A DNA stretch of 24,441 bases from Chloroflexota bacterium (GCA_011046405.1 DSAR01000555.1:1-24441); one strand, 5' to 3'; shown: positions 8,021-15,853, counted from the stretch's first letter. The notes: generated by a model from the letters alone, not told the origin. Translations and numbers: made by a program.

Positions 8021-8965
8021 GTGGCAATTATTGAGACACAGGGATTGACCAAGCACTATGGCAAACTGACGGCCCTGAAGAGCCTGGACCTGCTCGTGGA
8101 AGAAGGGGCTGTCTTTGGCTTCGTGGGGCCTAACGGGGCCGGCAAGACGACGACGATGCGGATTCTATCGACGCTCTTGCGTCCAACGTCGGGGGATGCG
8201 TGGGTGGCAGGACACTCGGTGCTCACGGACCGGCGGGCAGTGCGGCGGGCCATCGGCTACATGCCCGATTTCTTCGGCGTCTATGGCGACATGAAGGTGT
8301 GGGAATACCTGGATTTCTTCGCCGCCTGTTACGAGATCCCTGCGGAGACGCGCGCCCGTTTGACCGACGATCTGCTGGCGCTGGTCGACCTGGCGCATCG
8401 GCGGGACGATTACGTCGACGCCCTGTCCCGGGGGATGAAACAACGCCTCTGCCTGGCCCGCTCGCTGGCCCACGATCCCCAGATCCTGATCCTCGACGAG
8501 CCGGCCTCCGGCCTGGACCCCCGGGCACGGATCGAGATCCGCGAGTTGCTGCGGGAGTTACAGTTGATGGGGAAGACGATCCTGGTCTCCTCCCACATCC
8601 TCTCGGAGATCCAGGAGGTCTGCACTCACATCGGCATCATCGAGGCCGGGGAGTTGGTGGCGATGGGCACCCTGGCCGAGATGCGACAACTCATCCGCGC
8701 CCAGTGCATCGTGCGGGTGACCGTCGCCGAACGCTTCGAGGAGGCCCAGGCCTGGTTGGAGGCCAGGCCCGGCGTGCTGGACGTGGCGCTGGTGAACGAG
8801 AATGGCGGACGACATTTGTTGGTCACGATGTCTGGAAGGGACGAGACGCTTTCTGAGCTTTTGGGCGAGTTGATCGGCGCGGGATTCCCCGTCGTTGGGT
8901 TCCAGGAGAAAGACGGCGACCTGGAGGACGTCTTCATGCGCTTGACGAAGGGTATCGTTTCATAG
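8021..8965 (+). CDS. ABC transporter ATP-binding protein (ABC-2 type)
   Basis: A 314-residue ATPase with Walker A GPNGAGKTTT (about residues 37-46), signature LSRGMKQRL, Walker B ILILDEPASGLD and switch His in LVSSH, all intact. The C-terminal extension after the nucleotide domain is typical of ABC-2 exporters (NatA/CcmA/GldA type). It powers the two permeases that follow. The GTG start at 8021 was chosen because GGGAGG lies just upstream and VAIIETQGLTKHYG is the usual N-terminus. The frame is open back to 7721, but that part overlaps the preceding gene. Confidence 0.93.
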   Translation: MAIIETQGLTKHYGKLTALKSLDLLVEEGAVFGFVGPNGAGKTTTMRILSTLLRPTSGDAWVAGHSVLTDRRAVRRAIGYMPDFFGVYGDMKVWEYLDFFAACYEIPAETRARLTDDLLALVDLAHRRDDYVDALSRGMKQRLCLARSLAHDPQILILDEPASGLDPRARIEIRELLRELQLMGKTILVSSHILSEIQEVCTHIGIIEAGELVAMGTLAEMRQLIRAQCIVRVTVAERFEEAQAWLEARPGVLDVALVNENGGRHLLVTMSGRDETLSELLGELIGAGFPVVGFQEKDGDLEDVFMRLTKGIVS

Positions 8966-8973
8966 GGAGGGGT

Positions 8974-9909
8974 ATGATGTCCTCTGTATCCACTCGCTGG
9001 CGGCGTTGGTTGTGCAATCCTCTGATCCAGCGGGAGTTAGCGCGTAGCTGGCATAAGTATAGCGGCGTACGGCGTGTGCTGTTGATGATCTGGATGGCGT
9101 TGCTGGGGGCAGTGGTGGGGTGCGGCGTCGTGGTGGTCCTGAGCGGGTCGCCCGTCGATCTCTCCGGGGGCGAGTTCAATTTCCAACCCCGGGGGACCCA
9201 CCTGGCGGCGCTGGGCACCGGATTGCCGGTATTCTGCCTGTTGGGAGCCGTTTCGTCCATATTGTCCGGGGTGTTGCCCTGGATCGTCCCGGTTTTCACT
9301 GCCACGTCGATCGTCCGCGAGCGGGAGCAAGGGACGCTTGACGTGCTGCGGGTTACCCTGCTGACCGAGGGGGCCATTGCGTGGGGAAAACTGGCCCAGC
9401 CCTTCCTGCGCCTTTGGCCGGCCATCCTGGTGATACTTTTTCTATCGCCGCTCCAGGTGATCTGGGCGTCGGGCGCTGGCCTTATGTGGGGACAGCCTAT
9501 GACAATGTTCGGGATCATCGGCGTGACAGCGAACCCTGGCGCGATTGCGCCGTGGCTGGGGATGCTGGCCCTGTTTTTCATCGGGTTTTTTAAGCCGTGG
9601 GCCGACTTGATCCTGTATGCGACGATCGGCCTGTTCATCTCGACGTGGGCCCGCTCGACTGCTTTTGCCGTTGCGTTGACCTATGGCGCGATACTCGTCA
9701 CCCGTTTCAGTTTTGGCCTGTTGACGACGTTCCTGTCCGCCCTGTTTCCCTTTTTGTTTTTCGACCCGATGATGGTTTCGATGACTGAAGCGACGTCGAT
9801 GAATATGTTCTGGCTGTCGGCTTTGGGGGCGGCCCTGGTCGTGTTTCTGTCGGGAGTCGGGGCGGCTGTGCTGTTCGGCGGGACCGTCTGGCGACTGCGC
9901 CGGCTGTAG
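8974..9909 (+). CDS. ABC-2 type transporter permease (first)
   Basis: A 311-residue membrane protein with about six hydrophobic segments. The order is a cytoplasmic amphipathic start (NPLIQRELARSWHKYSGVRR), a membrane span, an outside loop, then SIVREREQGTLDVLRVTLLTEGAIAWGKL. The motif EREQGTLD..R.T..T is characteristic of ABC-2 permeases (GldF/NatB-like). It begins 8 nt after the ATPase stop, with GGGAGGGG as ribosome site. With the second permease it probably makes a heterodimeric channel. The substrate is unknown. Confidence 0.85.
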   Translation: MMSSVSTRWRRWLCNPLIQRELARSWHKYSGVRRVLLMIWMALLGAVVGCGVVVVLSGSPVDLSGGEFNFQPRGTHLAALGTGLPVFCLLGAVSSILSGVLPWIVPVFTATSIVREREQGTLDVLRVTLLTEGAIAWGKLAQPFLRLWPAILVILFLSPLQVIWASGAGLMWGQPMTMFGIIGVTANPGAIAPWLGMLALFFIGFFKPWADLILYATIGLFISTWARSTAFAVALTYGAILVTRFSFGLLTTFLSALFPFLFFDPMMVSMTEATSMNMFWLSALGAALVVFLSGVGAAVLFGGTVWRLRRL

Positions 9910-9972
9910 GCAGGCGGTGGATGGCAACGATAATGTATCGAAATGCGAGGCATACACCTCCAGGAGGCCTTT

Positions 9973-11025
9973 GTGGATAAAACGTCTGTGACCGATGGTG
10001 ATCTAAACGAAGCGACGGGAAGTGCAGCGGCGGGAAGCGCAGCGGCTCCTTTAGATGAAGCGGGAAGCGCAGCGGCTCCTTTAGATGAAGCGGGAAGCGC
10101 AGCGGCTTCGACAGCCGGTCGACGCCGGTTTCGCCGGGAGTCCAACCCCATGCTCATCAAAGAGTTGCGCGGACGCATGCGCGGGGCGCGGGCCTTCGTC
10201 GTATTGACCGCCTATCTGTTGTTGTTGATCTGTTTCACGTCCATCGTCTACTACGCCTACACCGCCAGCTCGCGCGGGCCTGGCGGCGGACCGGACATGG
10301 CTTACCTGGGAAAAACGATCTTCGCCATCGTTGCCATCATCGAGATATTCATGGTCACCTTCATCACCCCCGCTTTTACCGCCGGGGCCATCAGCGGTGA
10401 GCGAGAACGCCAGACGTACGAAGTGTTGCGCACGACGTTGCTTTCGGCCCGCAAGCTGGTCTTTGGCAAACTGTCCTCCGCCCTGACCTATATGTTTCTG
10501 CTGATCCTGGCGGCGGTTCCCCTGCAGAGCCTGGCCTTCGTCCTGGGCGGTGTGGTGATCGAGGAGTTGGCGGTCGCATTGATCGTCCTCCTGGTGACCG
10601 CCTTTGCCTTCGCCGCCATCGGCATGGTGTTCTCGGCTTTTGCGCGTACGACGCTCGTCGCAACTGTGTTGACTTACGTCGTCGCGTTGTTGCTGACCAT
10701 CGGGCTGCCCTTGTTGATGCTGGTGGGGATTGGGCTTATGAACGCGCTGTGGTACAACTACGATCCGCCGACCTGGATCATCGAGGCGATTTTTATGTAC
10801 CTGATCGTTTTTATCGTCAGTCTGAGCCCCATCAGCACCGCCATCGGGACAGAAATCATGTTGGAGCAGGAGAACTCGATTCTCTACTTCTGGCATAGCA
10901 TCGATTCAAGCCATCGCGTCTTGGTACCCTCCTTCTGGATCATGTACGTGGTGATCTACGTGGTGATCGCCCTGTTTTTGCTTTTGGTGACCGTGTTGAA
11001 AGTCCGTCGTCAGGAGATCAAATGA
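9973..11025 (+). CDS. ABC-2 type transporter permease (second), with repeat-expanded N-terminus
   Basis: A 350-residue membrane protein. NPMLIKELRGRMRGARAFVV starts the conserved permease region at about residue 46, and ISGERERQTYEVLRTTLLSA is the ABC-2 coupling motif. Six or so hydrophobic spans follow. The first 40 residues are a low-complexity Ala/Gly/Ser tail with two AAAPLDEAGS repeats encoded by a 30-bp tandem array. An ATG at 9943 is in frame, but the GTG at 9973 has AGGAGG at 5-nt spacing and was chosen. It pairs with the permease at 8974. The last codon region overlaps the start of the next gene (ATGA). Confidence 0.85.
   Translation: MDKTSVTDGDLNEATGSAAAGSAAAPLDEAGSAAAPLDEAGSAAASTAGRRRFRRESNPMLIKELRGRMRGARAFVVLTAYLLLLICFTSIVYYAYTASSRGPGGGPDMAYLGKTIFAIVAIIEIFMVTFITPAFTAGAISGERERQTYEVLRTTLLSARKLVFGKLSSALTYMFLLILAAVPLQSLAFVLGGVVIEELAVALIVLLVTAFAFAAIGMVFSAFARTTLVATVLTYVVALLLTIGLPLLMLVGIGLMNALWYNYDPPTWIIEAIFMYLIVFIVSLSPISTAIGTEIMLEQENSILYFWHSIDSSHRVLVPSFWIMYVVIYVVIALFLLLVTVLKVRRQEIK
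10016..10107 (+). repeat. 30-bp tandem repeat inside permease gene
   Basis: Two exact 30-bp units lie at 10031-10060 and 10061-10090, with a third partial copy at 10091-10107 and a diverged half unit before them (10016-10030). Each unit begins CGGGAAGCGCAGCGG. The length is a multiple of three, so the array lengthens the cytoplasmic N-terminal tail without breaking the frame. Confidence 0.85.
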
Positions 11026-12218
11026 TATACTCGCAAACTCAATTGGGTCGTCTCCGCTCGTGCGTGCGTCGGTGGGGCGTGCGACTGCGCCTGGTGGAAA
11101 GCCTGGCCTGGGGAGCCTGGGGCGCAGTGGTGGGGCTGGGCGCGGCGCTGCTCCTGGCGCTGGCGGCGCGGTTATGGCCGCTTTGGATGGTGCGCCAGTT
11201 GGTTGCCTGGGCCGGGATATCGACGTTGCTCGGCGTGGCGGCCGGCGTGGCAGCCGTCTGGCTGTGGCCCCGTTCGGTGACGCGGCTGGTCCGTCTCTTC
11301 GACCGGCGTTTTGGATTGGCCGAGCGCTTGACGACGGCGTTGGAGATCGGGGAGGGACAGTTATCGCCGCCGGCGCCGATAGCGTCTGCCCAGTTGCTCG
11401 ATACATGGGCCGCCGTCCGGCAGGTCGACCTGGGCGCAGCACTGCCCCTGCGAGTTCCCCGGCGGGCGCTGCTCACCTTTGGCCTGTTGGCCGTGGGGAT
11501 GCTCGTCGCACTCTGGCTGCCAAATCCCCAGGAGCTGGTGCTCCTGCAGCGGGCGGCCGTGCAGGCCGCGATCGAGGAGCAGATTGAGGGCCTGGAGGCG
11601 GTGCGCGCCGAGGTCGCCGAGGCCGAGGGCTTGACCGACGAGGAGCGGGAGCAATTGTTGCGGGAGTTGGAGGCGGCGATCGCCGCCCTGGAAGAGAGCG
11701 GGCAAAAGTCGATGGCGGACATCGGGGATGCGGCCGAGGCGGTGGCGGCCCTCTCGAAGGCCGAAAGAGCCCTGGCCGAGCTACAGGATCCGGGCGCAGC
11801 GAGCGTGCGGGAGGGTTTGGCGCGCGCCGCGCATGAGATGGCCGATTCGGCGTTGACCCAGGGCGTCGCCGAGGCGCTGGCCCAGGGCGATTATCAGACA
11901 GCGGCCCAGGCGCTGGCCTCGTTTGCAGGAGACGAAGGCGAGGCCCTGACGCGGGACGAGGAACTCGCGCTGGCCCGGGAACTGGCGCAGGCGGCCCAGG
12001 CCCTGGCCGAGAGCGACCCCGACCTGGCGCAGAAGTTGGCCCAGGCAGCCGAGGCCATCGAGCAGGGCGACATCGCCCAGGCTCGGCAAGCGATCCAAGA
12101 GGCCTCCGAACAGATGGGCGCGGCTGGCGAGCGGGTGCAGCGCCAGGAGGCAGTCGAGGGCGCGCTGGCGACGTTGCAGGAGGGGCGGGAGCAGATTGCC
12201 CAGGCCGGCGGCACCTGA
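11022..12218 (+). CDS. Membrane/coiled-coil protein, DUF4175-like, main part
   Basis: A 398-residue protein. Two membrane segments lie near residues 24-50 and 58-85 and a third near 146-166. A long Ala/Glu/Gln-rich helical region (about 175-395) follows, with many coiled-coil stretches (AVRAEVAEAEGLTDEEREQL). The layout recalls DUF4175-type proteins found next to ABC-2 and MoxR/VWA modules. The function is unknown; an envelope or scaffold role with the ABC exporter is inferred from the operon. The ATG overlaps the permease stop. The frame is interrupted by a single TGA at 12216-12218 and then stays open to 12623, so this is probably the larger part of an originally 533-codon gene. Confidence 0.65.
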   Translation: MIYSQTQLGRLRSCVRRWGVRLRLVESLAWGAWGAVVGLGAALLLALAARLWPLWMVRQLVAWAGISTLLGVAAGVAAVWLWPRSVTRLVRLFDRRFGLAERLTTALEIGEGQLSPPAPIASAQLLDTWAAVRQVDLGAALPLRVPRRALLTFGLLAVGMLVALWLPNPQELVLLQRAAVQAAIEEQIEGLEAVRAEVAEAEGLTDEEREQLLRELEAAIAALEESGQKSMADIGDAAEAVAALSKAERALAELQDPGAASVREGLARAAHEMADSALTQGVAEALAQGDYQTAAQALASFAGDEGEALTRDEELALARELAQAAQALAESDPDLAQKLAQAAEAIEQGDIAQARQAIQEASEQMGAAGERVQRQEAVEGALATLQEGREQIAQAGGT

Positions 12219-12245
12219 CCGAGCACCGGCCAGCCGCTCGGTCAG
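12215..12245. repeat. CTGACCGAGC palindrome, copy 1, containing a stop codon
   Basis: Perfect 10-bp arms CTGACCGAGC (12215-12224) and GCTCGGTCAG (12236-12245) with an 11-nt loop. The TGA that ends the coiled-coil reading frame is inside the left arm. The arm sequence is shared with the palindromes at 13344-13369 and 14081-14128. Confidence 0.65.
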
Positions 12246-12296
12246 AGCGGTGGAGGTAATCAACCGGGGCAAGGCCCGGGACAGCCCGGTGGGAGT

Positions 12297-12623
12297 ATGG
12301 CAGGGAGCGGACAACAGACCCAGCCGTTTCACAGCGAGGACGCGGGGACCGGCGCGCCCTACGACGAGCTCTACGTCCCCTACCGGATAGAGGACGAGGG
12401 CGCCGGGGTGAACGTGGGCCGCGAGGGTGGGGAGGGAGGCTTGTCGGCCGGGAACGTGCCTGTGCCGGCGCCCCAGGGCGGGCAAACGAACGTGCCCTAC
12501 CGGGAGGTGTACGCCGAGTACTCGGCCCAGGCCGGCGCAGCGCTGGAGAGCAGTTACATTCCCCTGGGAATGAAGCGCTACGTGCGCGATTACTTCAGCT
12601 CCCTGGAACCGCCGGCGGAGTGA
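12297..12623 (+). CDS. C-terminal segment of the split coiled-coil protein
   Basis: A 108-residue segment in the same frame as 11022-12218 and separated from it by one TGA only; codons 12219-12296 are open and encode a Gly/Gln/Pro-rich linker. The conserved-looking end is VPYREVYAEY...SSYIPLGMKRYVRDYFSSLEP, which looks like a folded C-terminal domain and not random translation. The ATG at 12297 has no well-spaced Shine-Dalgarno. It could be translated by readthrough, by reinitiation, or not at all; a sequencing or assembly error at the TGA is also possible. It ends 28 nt before the HAD gene. Confidence 0.55.
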   Translation: MAGSGQQTQPFHSEDAGTGAPYDELYVPYRIEDEGAGVNVGREGGEGGLSAGNVPVPAPQGGQTNVPYREVYAEYSAQAGAALESSYIPLGMKRYVRDYFSSLEPPAE

Positions 12624-12651
12624 GCGGGAAAAGCCCAGCCGAGGAGGTGGG

Positions 12652-13317
12652 ATGAAGACGTCGAATGGCATCCATGCCGTGATCTTTGACCTGGATGGCC
12701 TGATGGTCGATAGCGAGCCGTTGGCCGAGTGGGCCTGGCGAGAGACGCTGGCCCGGTATGGCTGCCTGTTGGACGAGCAGACGTTCCAGGACATCCTGGG
12801 GCTGCGCGTGGCCGATTCGGCCCGCGTCATCTGCGAGCGTTACCCGCTCCCGGTGGGCCCGGAGGAGGCGATGGCGGAACGGGATCGCCTGTTCCTGGAC
12901 GCGGTTCCCGCACGGCTCCGGGCGTGTGCCGGTCTCTATCCGCTGCTGGATGCCCTGGCGTGCCGGGAGATACCGCTGGCGCTCGCCACCTCGGGCCACC
13001 GGGTGTACGTGGACCTGGTGTTCCAGACGCTGGATTTTGAGGATCGCTTCCGGGCGGTGGTCACGGGCGACGAGGTGGCCAACGGCAAGCCCGCGCCCGA
13101 CATCTACCTGCTGGCGGCGGAGCGATTGGGCGTCGCGCCGGAACGCTGCCTGGCGTTGGAGGATTCGGTGCTGGGTGCCCGGGCCGCCGAGGCCGCCGGT
13201 ATGGTCTGCCTGGTTGTGCCCAACGACCGGATGGACCCGCGCGATTTCCCCGCCACCTGCCGGCTCTTCGACTCGTTGGAGCGGGTAAGGGATAATCTGG
13301 ATGATCTTTTGGCGTAA
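12652..13317 (+). CDS. HAD-superfamily phosphatase/phosphoglucomutase-like
   Basis: A 221-residue HAD hydrolase of the beta-phosphoglucomutase/phosphatase branch. Motif I is FDLDGLMVDSEP (about residues 12-23, with nucleophile and acid Asp), motif II is LATSGH, the motif III Lys is in NGKPAPDIYL, and motif IV is LALEDSVLGARAAEAAG. A helical cap lies between motifs I and II. The substrate cannot be told from sequence; sugar phosphates are usual for this group. Shine-Dalgarno GAGGAGG precedes the ATG at 12652. It closes the plus-strand run that starts at 5617. Confidence 0.88.
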   Translation: MKTSNGIHAVIFDLDGLMVDSEPLAEWAWRETLARYGCLLDEQTFQDILGLRVADSARVICERYPLPVGPEEAMAERDRLFLDAVPARLRACAGLYPLLDALACREIPLALATSGHRVYVDLVFQTLDFEDRFRAVVTGDEVANGKPAPDIYLLAAERLGVAPERCLALEDSVLGARAAEAAGMVCLVVPNDRMDPRDFPATCRLFDSLERVRDNLDDLLA

Positions 13318-13427
13318 TTGCCTAATGAAGCTTAGCCTACTGCTGTGGCCGGTCTCTGACCGAGCCACAATCCGTGTAAATCTGTGAAATCGGTGGTTAG
13401 AATTTCCACTCCCCCAAGTTCTGGCAG
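13318..13427. repeat. Intergenic repeats before the Nudix gene
   Basis: The gap contains a hairpin at 13344-13369 with arms GTGGCCGGTC and GACCGAGCCAC around TCT, the second copy of the CTGACCGAGC palindrome. A degenerate tandem follows at 13371-13397 (TCCGTGTAAA, TCTGTGAAA, TCGGTGG). No promoter is obvious. The hairpin may end transcription from the upstream operon, but lacks a T-run. Confidence 0.6.
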
Positions 13428-13874
13428 ATGATGGTGGGTCGCATAGTTGACGAAAGCGAAGTCCAATACGTCGCCGCCGGGGGCGTCGTCGTGCACGAGG
13501 GACGGGTGCTGGTGTTGCGCCGTCCCGGCCGGGGCGAGGTGCGCTTGCCCAAGGGGCACGTCGAATTGGGCGAGAGTGCGGAGGCGGCGGCGCAGCGCGA
13601 GGTCTGCGAGGAGAGCGGTTGCACGGGGTTGCTCGTCGAGGTCGATCTGGGGCGCCAGGTCGTCGCCTTCGACTACCGGGGGCGGCGCGTCGTGCGCACC
13701 GAGCGCTATTTCCTGATGCGGCCGCTCAACGGCGCCGCCTTGTTGGGCGAGTGCGAGCCGCAGTTCGAACCGGCCTGGCTGACCTGGGATGCGGCACTGG
13801 CGGCGCTGACGTTCGCGGTGGAACGGGAATGGGTGCGGCGGGCGCGGGAGGCGTGGGAGGCGCGGGCAAAGTGA
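13428..13874 (+). CDS. Nudix hydrolase
   Basis: A 148-residue Nudix protein. The Nudix box is complete at about residues 44-66: GHVELGESAEAAAQREVCEE followed by SG, matching GX5EX7REUXEEXGU, which binds Mg2+ for pyrophosphate cleavage of nucleoside diphosphate-linked substrates. The N-terminal AAGGVVVHEGRVLVLRRPG is the usual first strand pair. The substrate is unknown; MutT or diadenosine polyphosphate hydrolase activity would fit the size. The ATG at 13428 has no clear Shine-Dalgarno and 13431 is also possible. Its stop overlaps the GTG start of the next gene. Confidence 0.88.
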   Translation: MMVGRIVDESEVQYVAAGGVVVHEGRVLVLRRPGRGEVRLPKGHVELGESAEAAAQREVCEESGCTGLLVEVDLGRQVVAFDYRGRRVVRTERYFLMRPLNGAALLGECEPQFEPAWLTWDAALAALTFAVEREWVRRAREAWEARAK

Positions 13875-14707
13875 AGCGATTGTTGGTGGTCAAGGTCGGG
13901 GATACGTTGCCCGCTCTCGCGGCACGGCGCGGAGATTTCGAGGATTGGATCCTGGCCGGTATGTCGATCGACGAGCGGCGGGCCGTCGTCGTGGACGTGC
14001 GCACGGGCGTGGGGCTGCCGGCTTACAGCGATCTGGCGGGCGTGGTGTATCATCTCAATAAACCGGGGCAAACTCGCTCGGGCCGGTCTCCTGACCGTGC
14101 CCGCTGTGGCTCGGTCGGGAGACCGGCCACAGCTCCCCAGGCTTACAGCGATCCGGCGGGTGTGGTCATCACTGGCTCTCACGCCATGGTGACCGAGCGG
14201 GCGGATTGGAGCGAGCAGACGGCGGCCTGGCTGCCGGGGCTCGTCGAGCGCGGGATACCGGTGCTGGGGATCTGTTACGGTCACCAATTGCTGGCCCACG
14301 CGCTGGGCGGCACGGTGGGCGATAATCCCCTGGGGCGCGAGTATGGCACGGTCGACGTGCACCTGACCGATGAGGCGCACGCGGATGCCCTCCTGGGTGC
14401 TTTACCGACGCCGGTCCGCGTCCAGGTGAGCCATACCCAGTCGGTGTTGGCGTTGCCCGCCGGGGCGAGGCGGCTGGCCTGGAGCGACGGCGACCCGAAT
14501 CAGGCTTTCGTCGTCGGCGAGCGGGCGTGGGGCGTGCAGTTCCACCCCGAGTTCGACCGGGATGTCGTCGTTACCTACATCGATCGCTACCGCCAGGCCC
14601 TGATCGACGAAGGGCAGGACCCCGATCGCTTGATCGAAATGAGTGAGGATACGATCTACGGCTCGATGATCTTGAGCCGCTTTGGTCAAGTGGTCGAACA
14701 GGCATAG
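13871..14707 (+). CDS. Class I glutamine amidotransferase (GMP synthase-like, YfeJ type)
   Basis: A 278-residue class I amidotransferase. The nucleophile Cys is in LGICYGHQLLAHALGG (about residues 132-147) and the catalytic His/Glu in GVQFHPEF (about 221-228), so the triad is complete. VVITGSHAMVTER...WSEQTAAWL is typical of the YfeJ-like stand-alone family, whose role is not well defined. Without a 40-codon insertion it would be about 238 residues, the usual size. The insertion (14047-14166) carries a palindromic repeat and repeats the preceding YSDLAGVV as YSDPAGVV, restoring the strand before ITGSH. The GTG start at 13871 overlaps the Nudix stop, with GGGAGG upstream. Confidence 0.85.
   Translation: MKRLLVVKVGDTLPALAARRGDFEDWILAGMSIDERRAVVVDVRTGVGLPAYSDLAGVVYHLNKPGQTRSGRSPDRARCGSVGRPATAPQAYSDPAGVVITGSHAMVTERADWSEQTAAWLPGLVERGIPVLGICYGHQLLAHALGGTVGDNPLGREYGTVDVHLTDEAHADALLGALPTPVRVQVSHTQSVLALPAGARRLAWSDGDPNQAFVVGERAWGVQFHPEFDRDVVVTYIDRYRQALIDEGQDPDRLIEMSEDTIYGSMILSRFGQVVEQA
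14020..14166 (+). repeat. 27-bp direct duplication flanking a palindrome inside the amidotransferase gene
   Basis: Direct copies at 14020-14046 and 14140-14166 match at 25 of 27 positions, offset by exactly 120 bp (40 codons). Between them, 14081-14097 (GGCCGGTCTCCTGACCG) and 14112-14128 (CGGTCGGGAGACCGGCC) form a 17-bp inverted repeat with one mismatch. The frame is kept. The core matches the palindromes at 12215 and 13344. Confidence 0.85.
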
Positions 14708-14728
14708 GGCGGGGGGAGGAGGGGTAAC

Positions 14729-15853
14729 GTGTTTCGAAATCCGTGGTTCTGGATCGCCATCATCTTGATCACCATCGGTATCTCCTTGACGGTGGCCCTG
14801 GACGTGTTCAATTGGCTGCTCGTCGCGCTCGTGGCCGCCATCCTGGTCATCCTCGGCGTTTTCTTCTGGGCCGCCTATCGGGTGGGGCGCGTCGAAACGC
14901 CTTTGGTTCCTCACTTGCAAAAAGTACCCAAAGACGAGCGCCTCTCCGTGATCTACGATTGCGACGTGACCATGGGTCTCCCTTTCCGGGACGTCTGTGA
15001 CGGGATGGCGCTCTTGTACATCCTGGGTGAGCCCCGCCTCGATTTGCGAATGGTCACGACGACCTATGGCAGTAGCTCCGTCCGGCGGACGGCGCGGATG
15101 GCCCGGCGCCTGTTGCAGGCCATGGATCAGGATGACGTCGCCGTGATCCCCGGGGCTGCCAGCCCTGCTGAACGCGCGGAGGACAACCGGGCCGCCCGGT
15201 ACCTGCGAGACGTCGTCGATACCCATCGCAACCGGATCGACCTCGTCGCCACCGGCAGCTTGACCAACCTCAAGCACGCGGTCGCGCTCGACGAGCATTT
15301 CTTCAAAAAGCTGCGCTCGCTCTACCTGCTGGGCGGGCTGACCGAGCGCCTGGTGTGGAATGGCCACCGTCTGGCCGAACGGAATTTCTCCCTCGATCCT
15401 GAGGCCGCCTACCTGGCCATCCACGCCGATTGCCCCGTCACCATCGTCACTGGCCACGCCGGCCTGACGGCCATCTTCCGCAGTCCCCAGTATGCCCAAC
15501 TCCAGTCCCTGGACGATCCGGTCTCGCGGTTCGTTGCCCAGGAGATCCGCTTCTGGTTCGCGCTGATGCGGCTGTGGTTCCAGGACGATGGCTTCGGCAT
15601 GTGGGATGCCCTCCCGGCCTTGGCCCTGGCCCATCCCGAGTTCTTCGAAGCGCAACAGGTCTACGTCACCTCGACCCCGGACGAACTGGCCAAGGGACGT
15701 CTCCACGTCGATCCCAGCCGGTACGGGCCGGTTACGCTGGTGACCGGCGTGCGGGATTTCGATCCACTCATCACGGCCCTGTTCGCTGCCTGGCGCCGTC
15801 TCGGCAGACGTGTAAGCGCCGGGAGAGCAAGAGAAAGGAGATCAAAGCAATGA
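14729..15853 (+). CDS. Membrane-anchored nucleoside-hydrolase-like protein
   Basis: A 374-residue protein. Two membrane segments lie at about residues 5-25 and 28-50, followed by a nucleoside-hydrolase (IUNH) fold. ATGSLTNLKHAV, LYLLGG, NFSLDPEAAYLAI and MWDALPALALAHPEF align with family blocks. The usual N-terminal metal motif DxDxxxDDAxA appears as YDCDVTMGL...RDVCDGMALLYIL, with an insertion and changed Asp spacing, so Ca2+ binding and catalysis are uncertain. The family cleaves the N-glycosidic bond of nucleosides and is normally soluble. The GTG at 14729 has a strong GGAGGAGGGG site. Its stop overlaps the start of the histidine phosphatase gene. Confidence 0.72.
   Translation: MFRNPWFWIAIILITIGISLTVALDVFNWLLVALVAAILVILGVFFWAAYRVGRVETPLVPHLQKVPKDERLSVIYDCDVTMGLPFRDVCDGMALLYILGEPRLDLRMVTTTYGSSSVRRTARMARRLLQAMDQDDVAVIPGAASPAERAEDNRAARYLRDVVDTHRNRIDLVATGSLTNLKHAVALDEHFFKKLRSLYLLGGLTERLVWNGHRLAERNFSLDPEAAYLAIHADCPVTIVTGHAGLTAIFRSPQYAQLQSLDDPVSRFVAQEIRFWFALMRLWFQDDGFGMWDALPALALAHPEFFEAQQVYVTSTPDELAKGRLHVDPSRYGPVTLVTGVRDFDPLITALFAAWRRLGRRVSAGRARERRSKQ

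Noticed and set aside
10081..10896. 271-codon minus-strand frame opposite the second permease
   Set aside because: The Gln/Asp/His-rich composition is typical of antisense to a membrane protein; the plus strand has clear ABC-2 motifs and a ribosome site.
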